Positions 1 to 5,403 of a DNA stretch of 12,718 nucleotides are shown here, piece after piece. The notes below the pieces were generated by a model. The model had not been told where the DNA came from. It saw only the letters and a list, made by a program, of their open reading frames with translations, and searched no databases. Each line of letters starts with the position of its first letter. The first letter of the stretch is position 1. The stretch is taken from assembly GCF_022376445.1 (NCBI RefSeq), contig NW_025955727.1, forward strand, positions 1-12,718, read 5' to 3'. This DNA is from Fomitopsis serialis (Eukaryota > Basidiomycota > Agaricomycetes > Polyporales > Fomitopsidaceae). The translations under genes and the position numbers were made by a program.

Positions 1-175
1 ATCTAGTTCAGCAATGATGTAGGCACCTCCTCGGTTTCGAGATACGACGACCATAGGTCCTTGGTACCGGGCGCATCTTCGGTTCAAGCTTCTCTATCGC
101 TGTGTTTCGCACGAGGACTAAGTCCCACGCTGGAAGTCAAAGTCTTCGATCGTGTACTGGTGCTCTCGTTCGAAG
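1..175 (-). pseudogene. Integrase C-terminal domain, split over three frames
   Basis: After the integrase core the coding thread can be followed by changing frame three times: at about 169-175 into a frame reading EHQYTIEDFDFQRGT (ended by TAG at 118-120), at about 118-122 into LVRNTAIEKLEPKMR, and at about 67-73 into GPMVVVSRNRGGAYII, which is open to position 1. The last piece corresponds to the chromodomain-like or GPY/F-type C-terminal module that binds DNA or chromatin in Ty3/gypsy integrases, with GPM at the GPY/F site. The first two changes are -1, the third +1 (or -2). The end of the protein is outside the window. Confidence 0.7.
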
Positions 176-1949
176 CGTCGGCAGCCTCACGTCTCGCTTC
201 GTAGACCTTCGAATAGATCTTCGAAAGGTCCTCCGACCGTTTCTGAAGTGCTAGGCTCGTGGCAATCAAGTCGGTAGTGTCGAGTGCTGTCTCAGGCGGT
301 GGGACAAGGTACGTTGCTTCGATGACGTCGAGAGGCAGTATCGGATGCGTGCCTGTCGCTGCAAAGTATGGCGAACATCCCATTCTTCGGCGAGTTGTTA
401 CGCGTTCGGACCATAGTACTGAATGGAAGACCTGTGACCAGCGCGACTGATCTCCGTCTGCTGCCTTAAACAACGCTTGTCTCATGTCGAAATGCGAACG
501 TTCGACGATACCGTTCGCTCGCGAGTTGTAGCCACTGATCCTGATATGGTTGATGTGATACTTCTTCGAGAGGTACTCGAGCGCCTTGACCCAGGGTCCG
601 CCGTTGTCGGAGACTAGTTCGACAAGTGTACCCCAGCGACAGACAATGTCTTGATATAACCATTCACCAAGGGTCTGAGCCGTTTCTCTTCGAAGCATTC
701 GAGCTTCGGGATACGTGATCGACGAACAGCGTGCTTGCGCTATGAGCTTGTAGCCTCCCGAGACCGGCATGAACATCGTGTCGCAGAACGCCTTCATAAA
801 TAGTCCGGCTGGCATCGCGACAGTCGGTGGGATGAGGATCTGTCGTAACTGACGCTTCTGACATAGGTCGCACGTTCGAACATACCAGCCTACGTCGGAC
901 TTGTGATCGGGCCACCAGAAGCGTTCGGAGACTGCTACGATCGTTGCGTGGATTCCGCGGTGTCCAATCCTATCGTGGCTCTCGCGTAATGTTCGAAGCC
1001 TTCGCTCTGGTGGTAGGACAACCTTATGCGCGCCTTGACCATTCCGTCTCCAGAGTCGATCCCCGGTGACGAAGAACTGTGTCGCGTACTTGTAGAATGC
1101 TTCGAACGCTCGTTGCGAAAGTCCGTCTGGCTTCGAAAGCGTCATCAGGAAATGCTTAACTTGCTCGACACGTGCGTCTAGCTTTCGAGCTTTGTCCGAA
1201 CGTGGTACTATCGCGTAGTCGTCGTCATCCTCCCCCTCACTGAAATCTTGGCCGTCCTCGGTCAACACGAGCACCGCAACGTTCGAAGGGTGGGAGAGGG
1301 TGGGATAAGGCTGTATCATGTGCACGAACGAGTACATGTTGTCGATCCAGTCTTCGAACGCTTCGTCTTCGTCTACTGGATCGTCGCCTGGTTGCGTCGT
1401 TCTTCGGGACAGTCCATCCGGTCCGTGCGAGGTCCCCGGTACATGCACGAGAGTGAAGTGAAACGTGAGAATTGAAACAATCCAGCGATTAATGCTCGCG
1501 CTCGGTGCGATGTCAGGATTAGCGAGCATGCCCTTGATGTAGCGAGCGTCGACTTCCACGATTAGGTTTCGAATCCCGATGACATACATTCGAAGCGCTC
1601 GAAGAGCGCGGAACAGTCCATAGATTTCAAGCTTTGGTTGCGAGAATCGACGTTCGCGGTCGTTGAGCGTGATTGACCCGAATCGGCTGTAGTACCTGCG
1701 CTTGGCGTCCTCCTCGTCGCACTGGCATAGGAGGAATCCGACTGCTATGAAGGAGTGTCGACGGCCAGAATAACGGGTGCTGTCGAGTCGTAATTGATCG
1801 AACGAAGTGCTGGGCTTTCGAGCAAGGCCTGCTTCAAGTCGTCCTGAGCCTGCTGTTGTGCGGGGCCCCATTCGAAGGGCATATCCTTCCTTGTTAGACG
1901 AACGAGAGCGTCGGCCCGGTGCGCGAAGTTCTTGATAAATATCCTGCAC
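84..1949 (-). CDS. Retrotransposon RNase H plus integrase ORF
   Basis: Homologous coding begins near 1756; the first 60 or so residues of this frame (1949-1757) overlap RT and are a shadow. RNase H: FIAVGFLLCQCDEE, catalytic Glu in PKLEIYGLFRAL, Asp in LIVEVDARYIKG and final Asp in HGPDGLSRR. Integrase: zinc-binding HDRIGHRG (HX4H) and CDLC (CX2C), then the DDE core with Asp in FCDTMFMP, Asp in LVSDNGGPW and Glu in NGIVERSH; I count 34 residues between the second Asp and the Glu, one fewer than the usual 35. RNase H degrades the RNA template; integrase inserts the cDNA. The natural frame leaves this ORF near 170, after EARREAADA; the last 27 or so residues, ending at a TGA at 84, are out-of-frame sequence. 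The GTG at 1949 is not a credible start. Confidence 0.9.
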   Translation of the reverse strand: MQDIYQELRAPGRRSRSSNKEGYALRMGPRTTAGSGRLEAGLARKPSTSFDQLRLDSTRYSGRRHSFIAVGFLLCQCDEEDAKRRYYSRFGSITLNDRERRFSQPKLEIYGLFRALRALRMYVIGIRNLIVEVDARYIKGMLANPDIAPSASINRWIVSILTFHFTLVHVPGTSHGPDGLSRRTTQPGDDPVDEDEAFEDWIDNMYSFVHMIQPYPTLSHPSNVAVLVLTEDGQDFSEGEDDDDYAIVPRSDKARKLDARVEQVKHFLMTLSKPDGLSQRAFEAFYKYATQFFVTGDRLWRRNGQGAHKVVLPPERRLRTLRESHDRIGHRGIHATIVAVSERFWWPDHKSDVGWYVRTCDLCQKRQLRQILIPPTVAMPAGLFMKAFCDTMFMPVSGGYKLIAQARCSSITYPEARMLRRETAQTLGEWLYQDIVCRWGTLVELVSDNGGPWVKALEYLSKKYHINHIRISGYNSRANGIVERSHFDMRQALFKAADGDQSRWSQVFHSVLWSERVTTRRRMGCSPYFAATGTHPILPLDVIEATYLVPPPETALDTTDLIATSLALQKRSEDLSKIYSKVYEARREAADASNESTSTRSKTLTSSVGLSPRAKHSDREA

Positions 1950-3544
1950 ACTCCGATCGTGCCGAGAAACGCTCGAACATCGGACAAGGTCTGACAGGCG
2001 CCCCAGTTTCGGATGGTTGCGACTCGGGATTCGTCAGGCAGGCGCCCTTCAGGCGTACAACGGTGGCCAATGACCATGATCTCTCGAGCTATCAGCACAC
2101 TCTTGACTCCCGAAAACGTACCGCCAGCGTAGCGCATTCGAGTGACGATCCGGTTAAGGTTCTGGAAGTGTTCCCAGACGAACCTTCGAATGCCAGGGTT
2201 CTGTGGGATGACTTCGCCACCGTAGTCGCTAGCCGGACCTTTGAGCGGAACGTCGTCGATGTAGGGTACAGTGTGTTCGGGAGTTTCGGGCTGAAGGATA
2301 TAGGTTACGTCGTCGTGGAAGATGGGTACTGCATTTGTCCACCCCATAGGAAGCGTAGTAAGTCGCATGGCTCCATACGGTGTCTGGAACGTAGTGAGAT
2401 CTCTCGAACTTTCGGCGATATAGCGTTCGTCGTAGCCGACATAGAGGTCTAGCATCCCTCCGCACGTTCGTCCTCCGAACTGTTCGGCGAGATGTTCGGG
2501 AGTCGGCGGGACACCAGAGTGTTGGATCGTGACTGCGTTGAGAGGCTCGAGACTGTGAACAATCCGCAAGGACTTGCCGTCCTTCTTAACAACACAAAAC
2601 CATCGCGAACGGTACGACGAGTTCGAAGGTTCGTAGACTCCGGAGTCAATCTTGCGACGAATCATCGAGCAGACCTCCTTGTACAGACCAGGAGGGATAG
2701 GGATGTTCTTCTGGACCCAGGGCGTGTGCGGGATCACAGGAAAGTCTATGGGTGGGAAATATTCGGACTTGAAGTTGCCACGTTCGTTGTCTGACCAAGC
2801 GAACGCGTCGTTGTTCGTAGCCATGAAGTGGTGAAGTAGATCGCGTTCGGCGGGTTGTAACAGATCATCGTCGTGCAGCTTATCCGAGACAGCTGCCCTT
2901 TCGGCCGTGTAGCGACCTTCGGGCTTGAAAGGAGGTGGGTTGGGGTTGAGTTCACGCATCGTAGAGAGCGGATCTCCCTTGATGTCGCGAACGATACGAA
3001 ACTGTTCGGGGACGGACCCGAGAACAGGTCTCGTCTTGAGTGCGACCGGCTTGTACTTCTTCTTCGATTTTGCCTGTGCGAATGTGGACACATCAGGAGC
3101 ATCCTCGGACGAGTCGGTACTGTCGTGGGTATGGCCGGTGCGGGTATACGTAGGTAAGTCGGTCGAACGAGAGAATGTGTTCGGAGAAGTGGTCGAAGAT
3201 GTATGCGTGTTCGAAGGTTTCGAATTGTATGACGGGGTATGCTGAGTCGGTCTCGTAGCCTCGGTGGCTGTCCTGACTTCATCGAAAACAAAACTGGAAT
3301 AGGTATGTGGAACGGAGAGATACGTAGCCGCGAGAACTGGGTCTTCGAGAGATGATATGTTGGCATAGGCAGAAATGGACGGGGTATCGTTTTCGAAGTC
3401 GATCACAAGCGCGACTTGCTCGTCATCGTCGGCTTGAACTACGTGTTCAAAAGTCCCGACTGCCTCTTCTGAAAAACCTCTTGGAACTTCGGACGTCCTC
3501 GAGGCATCGTAGGTACCGTGATCTGTTCGGACGTGTTCGGGCAC
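1745..3544 (-). CDS. Retrotransposon reverse transcriptase ORF
   Basis: A 599-codon open frame; the first codon at 3544 is GTG, so it is unlikely to start on its own and is presumably the continuation of the protease frame. Residues 90-165 are a Ser/Thr-rich linker. Residues 170-260 are the RT-flanking segment. The RT palm/fingers lie at about 275-440, with WFCVVKKDGKSLRIVHS (315-331), motif A LDLYVGYDER (first catalytic Asp at 366), LPMGWTNAVPIF (398-409) and motif C YIDD (428-431), so all three metal-binding Asp residues are present. The thumb/connection follows, with FLGTIGVCRIFIKNFA and FEWGPAQQQAQDDL typical of Ty3/gypsy. The frame ends TAG at 1745-1747 just after VILAVDT, whose Asp is the first catalytic residue of RNase H; the rest of RNase H is in another frame. 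Function in a working element: copying element RNA to cDNA in particles. Confidence 0.92.
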   Translation of the reverse strand: MPEHVRTDHGTYDASRTSEVPRGFSEEAVGTFEHVVQADDDEQVALVIDFENDTPSISAYANISSLEDPVLAATYLSVPHTYSSFVFDEVRTATEATRPTQHTPSYNSKPSNTHTSSTTSPNTFSRSTDLPTYTRTGHTHDSTDSSEDAPDVSTFAQAKSKKKYKPVALKTRPVLGSVPEQFRIVRDIKGDPLSTMRELNPNPPPFKPEGRYTAERAAVSDKLHDDDLLQPAERDLLHHFMATNNDAFAWSDNERGNFKSEYFPPIDFPVIPHTPWVQKNIPIPPGLYKEVCSMIRRKIDSGVYEPSNSSYRSRWFCVVKKDGKSLRIVHSLEPLNAVTIQHSGVPPTPEHLAEQFGGRTCGGMLDLYVGYDERYIAESSRDLTTFQTPYGAMRLTTLPMGWTNAVPIFHDDVTYILQPETPEHTVPYIDDVPLKGPASDYGGEVIPQNPGIRRFVWEHFQNLNRIVTRMRYAGGTFSGVKSVLIAREIMVIGHRCTPEGRLPDESRVATIRNWGACQTLSDVRAFLGTIGVCRIFIKNFAHRADALVRLTRKDMPFEWGPAQQQAQDDLKQALLESPALRSINYDSTAPVILAVDTPS

Positions 3545-4371
3545 AACAGGGTGATGGTTTGATTCTCGTCGGCGAAGTTCTTCACCAGGCTCTCAGTGAT
3601 GACGTCGAATGGTCGACCTAGCAGCACGTCGTACGACGCGCGCTTGATGACGTGGATCTGTAGATACAAGGTAATCGGGCCGACTTGACATGGTACGTTT
3701 CGAACAAGGCCGAGCGAGCGGTCGACTCCACCGTTCGCGGATTGCATGCTAAGGACGATGGTCGGGTCGAATGATAAACCGAGGTGATAGCACAGTGCTT
3801 CCGACATGCAGATGACCTGCGAACCGGGATCGAGAATGCAGGCTACCTTCTCCTTACGATCGATCGTGAGGTCGATCGTTCGAAGAGAATGGGACTCGGC
3901 CGCGACAGTAAGTTCGCTAGGTATCGCGCCTCGAGGCAACACCCTCAGGTACGTCTCGTACGAGTCTGGGATGATGGTGGCGTCTGGGTCGAGCTTGTTG
4001 TCGTGGCAGTCTACTAACGCGGGGTCGTGTGTCGGAAGTTCTTCGAACGCAGCCATGTTCGTCGAGGTCGGGTTCGAGTCATGCGTCACTCTTCGGGGCG
4101 TCACCGCTTCGCGATAGCGGTTGCGAAGCTCGGGCGAGATGCTCAACAGCTCCTCGATGGTCAGCGGGACCGTTGGCGTGCTCATCGACCGCTTGAAGAC
4201 GGACTCGGCCAGCTGGGCCTGAACTACGGGTGCAAGATTCGTATACGAGCCGTCCCGGTTCTTAAACTTCGTAGGCGCTGCTCCGAAGTTTCGGGTCGTC
4301 GGCGGTGCATAGGTCGCTGTGTAGCTCGGGAGTGTGGTACCCCCGGGCGCGATGTTCGAGGGGTGGGTCAT
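3439..4371 (-). CDS. Retrotransposon aspartic protease ORF (start of pol)
   Basis: This 310-residue ORF starts at an ATG (4371) that overlaps the upstream TGA as ATGA. Residues 71-95 carry a conserved-looking helix (IEELLSISPELRNRYREAV) that I recall preceding protease in related fungal elements. Residues 170-265 form a retropepsin-like domain: the catalytic loop ILDPGSQV at 179-186, with DPG in place of the usual D-S/T-G, and a second hydrophobic strand with YDVLLGRPF at 247-255, where the family has its hydrophobic-hydrophobic-Gly signature. Retropepsins act as dimers and cut the Gag-Pol polyprotein inside the particle. The ORF overlaps the RT ORF by 106 bases in another frame, so RT is reached only by a -1 shift or after repair of an indel near 3472-3476. 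The N-terminal 70 residues are Pro/Thr-rich. Confidence 0.85.
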   Translation of the reverse strand: MTHPSNIAPGGTTLPSYTATYAPPTTRNFGAAPTKFKNRDGSYTNLAPVVQAQLAESVFKRSMSTPTVPLTIEELLSISPELRNRYREAVTPRRVTHDSNPTSTNMAAFEELPTHDPALVDCHDNKLDPDATIIPDSYETYLRVLPRGAIPSELTVAAESHSLRTIDLTIDRKEKVACILDPGSQVICMSEALCYHLGLSFDPTIVLSMQSANGGVDRSLGLVRNVPCQVGPITLYLQIHVIKRASYDVLLGRPFDVITESLVKNFADENQTITLLCPNTSEQITVPTMPRGRPKFQEVFQKRQSGLLNT

Positions 4372-4663
4372 TTCGCTGCTCCCAGATTGGAGGTGACATG
4401 GGTGGAAGGGGTTTTGAGAGTGGAGGGGAGATGTGCCGAGAAATGATCTTGCAACGATGCCTCAGGGTTACTGACCTTGTCCTCGGTTCTCCAAGCCTCG
4501 CTGACGACTCCGTTCCCAACTCGCTCCGTGGACTCTAAAGCTCTGTCTCGTTCTTGTCCTTGTTCTCGTTCCGAAGGTGCCCCACTCTGGCTCTGCAGTC
4601 GCTGCCCTTCAAGTCGCTAAACTCGTTCCGCGGTTGTCTCGTTCTCGTTCCGTGGTCGCCTTC

Positions 4664-4894
4664 CTTGTTCCGCGGGTTCCTGTGCTCGTTCCGCAAGCTC
4701 CTACGCTCGTTCCGCGAGCTCCTACGCTCGTTCCACGAGCTCCTACGCTCGTTCTGCAGCCGCCTATGCTCGTTCCGCGAGCTCCTGTACTCGTTCCGAG
4801 AGCTCCTGTACTCGTTCCGCGAGCTTCTGTACTCGTTCCGCAGGCTCCCGTACTCGTTCCGCAAGCTCCTGTACTCGTTCCGCGAGTCCCTGTC
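4664..4894 (-). repeat. 21-bp tandem repeat, 11 units
   Basis: Units begin CTCGTTCCG on the plus strand at 4664, 4685, 4706, 4727, 4748, 4769, 4790, 4811, 4832, 4853 and 4874, exactly 21 bases apart, with a more decayed approximate copy on the low side (about 4644). Typical plus-strand unit: CTCGTTCCGCGAGCTCCTGT plus one base. Because 21 is seven codons, every frame gives a seven-residue repeat. On the minus strand the frames read ERVQELA, NEYRSSR and TSTGARG. Only the first has coiled-coil spacing. The units split into two subfamilies, one with GTACAG (open) and one with GCGTAG or GCATAG (TAG in the coiled-coil frame). Confidence 0.9.
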
Positions 4895-5023
4895 CGGGTC
4901 CTGTATCCTCCGAGCTGTCCTGGCCTCCAAGTCGTAGGACTTGTCTTTTCTCGATTACGTGGCACCGTGCACGTCCGAAGATCCTTGATTGCCCAAGAAG
5001 GTCACTGTTGACCAACCCGGGGA

Positions 5024-5039
5024 GCCTCTCCCAGCTCCA
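5024..5039 (-). other. Candidate tRNA primer-binding site
   Basis: Five bases inside the proposed LTR end the minus strand reads TGGAGCTGGGAGAGGC. Primer-binding sites begin with TGG, the complement of the tRNA CCA end, within a few bases of the LTR. The sequence would pair with a tRNA ending in CCCAGC, then U, then CCA. I cannot name the tRNA without the host tRNA set, so the assignment rests on position and the TGG start only. Confidence 0.35.
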
Positions 5040-5164
5040 ACAAATGTATGAGGGACCCACAAGCTGTGCTCGCAGATGTCTAGATTCGGAGGTGGGGAGA
5101 ACTGAGCTATGTACATGTCTTCGTGGCACTGTATGCCGCCGAAGCTGACTAATAGTAGGTACTT

Positions 5165-5174
5165 GCTATATATG
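5165..5174 (-). promoter_or_regulatory. TATA box in the 5' LTR
   Basis: The minus strand reads CATATATAGC, an AT-rich island in GC-rich surroundings, about 220 bases inside the LTR and 120 bases before its end. It is the expected place for the core promoter at the U3/R border, with transcription predicted to start some 25-35 bases downstream (about 5130-5145). No transcript data are available to fix the start. Confidence 0.5.
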
Positions 5175-5318
5175 GTAAGTAATGCGAAATCGCACGAAGT
5201 CCGTCAGGTACAATAGAAATGGGGTATCGGAAGGAATAGCGAAGGTTGTCAATATGCTCGGAGGGAATGGCACTGACCAGGTAGCTCAAAATAAGGGATA
5301 TACGTACTGTCCGGGCCT

Positions 5319-5340
5319 ATGTGGGGGGCACTCCCCACAT
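5319..5340. repeat. Perfect inverted repeat in LTR U3 (8-bp arms)
   Basis: ATGTGGGG at 5319-5326 and CCCCACAT at 5333-5340 are exact reverse complements separated by GGCACT. This is the second dyad within 60 bases of the LTR start, and the two together make a structured U3 edge. Confidence 0.6.
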
Positions 5341-5357
5341 CTCCCCTTACTCGAATT

Positions 5358-5375
5358 GTGACCGTCCCCGGTCAC
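5358..5375. repeat. Perfect inverted repeat in LTR U3 (7-bp arms)
   Basis: GTGACCG and CGGTCAC flank the 4-base loop TCCC. The dyad lies about 18 bases inside the proposed LTR edge. It could be a binding site for a dimeric regulator or a hairpin in the U3 part of the RNA. No function is shown by the sequence itself. Confidence 0.6.
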
Positions 5376-5403
5376 CCACTCCCCGCCGCGACAGCAACAC
5401 TGC

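Larger units (their letters stand above)
4368..5044 (-). pseudogene. Degenerate gag-like frame with heptad coiled coil
   Basis: This is the only segment between the LTR and protease, about 680 bases, much shorter than a usual Ty3/gypsy gag of roughly 300-500 codons. One frame runs through the 21-bp tandem array as repeated heptads such as ERVQELA and ERVQKLA. Hydrophobic V and L sit at a and d positions and charged residues elsewhere, a textbook coiled-coil pattern. The same frame continues beyond the array and stays open for about 82 codons (4616-4371), ending in a TGA at 4368-4370 that overlaps the protease ATG. Five in-frame TAG codons (4764, 4743, 4722, 4701 and 4617, lower coordinate of each) break it. 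They sit where open units have CAG (Gln), fitting C-to-T change. I found no ATG on this strand between the LTR and 4399, and no CxxC...HxxxxC zinc knuckle in any frame. The capsid and nucleocapsid parts seem lost, or this is an aberrant copy. Calling it gag is inferred from position. Confidence 0.5.
1..5393 (-). mobile_element. Ty3/gypsy LTR retrotransposon, 3'-truncated by the window edge
   Basis: The minus strand reads LTR, gag-like coiled coil, aspartic protease, reverse transcriptase, RNase H, integrase. The RT-RNaseH-integrase order is diagnostic of Ty3/gypsy rather than Ty1/copia elements. The 5' LTR lies at 5045-5393; the 3' LTR and polypurine tract would be at positions below 1, outside the window. 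Catalytic motifs of all four pol enzymes are visible. The copy is disrupted: protease and RT, RT and RNase H, and the integrase tail lie in different frames, and the gag-like frame has several TAG codons. Wording of the protease-to-integrase region resembles elements of Agaricomycete fungi (from memory, not a search). The region is rich in TTCGAA, unlike the flanking DNA. Element type is near certain; host group is moderately sure. Confidence 0.95.
5045..5393 (-). repeat. Candidate 5' LTR (349 bp)
   Basis: On the minus strand this segment begins TGTCGCGGCGGGG and ends CTCATACA, the TG...CA ends expected of an LTR. It lies immediately upstream of the gag/pol coding part, contains a TATA box about two thirds of the way through, and carries two perfect inverted repeats near its start. 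A second TGT lies 6 bases further out (5397-5399), so the outer edge is uncertain by that amount. The partner 3' LTR is outside the window, so direct repeat identity and target-site duplication cannot be checked here. The boundary call is an inference from terminal dinucleotides, spacing and the absence of coding sequence. Confidence 0.65.

Noticed and set aside
1919..2452. 177-codon plus-strand ORF
   Set aside because: Lies opposite RT, whose catalytic motifs are unmistakable on the minus strand.
2746..3366. 206-codon minus ORF overlapping RT
   Set aside because: Out-of-frame shadow of the RT N-terminal linker; Arg/Pro/Thr-rich with no motif.
4664..4894. Tandem array as a possible CRISPR or satellite centromere
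   Set aside because: Direct 21-bp units without spacers, inside the retrotransposon coding part; a coding minisatellite fits better.
4535..4930. Two other minus frames (NEYRSSR and TSTGARG repeats) and plus frames through the 21-bp array
   Set aside because: All frames of a 21-bp array stay open by periodicity; only ERVQELA has coiled-coil spacing and connects to a protein-like continuation ending at the ATGA.
5165..5180. GGTAAGT at 5174-5180 as a plus-strand splice donor
   Set aside because: It lies in the LTR opposite the direction of the element and no plus-strand gene is supported here.
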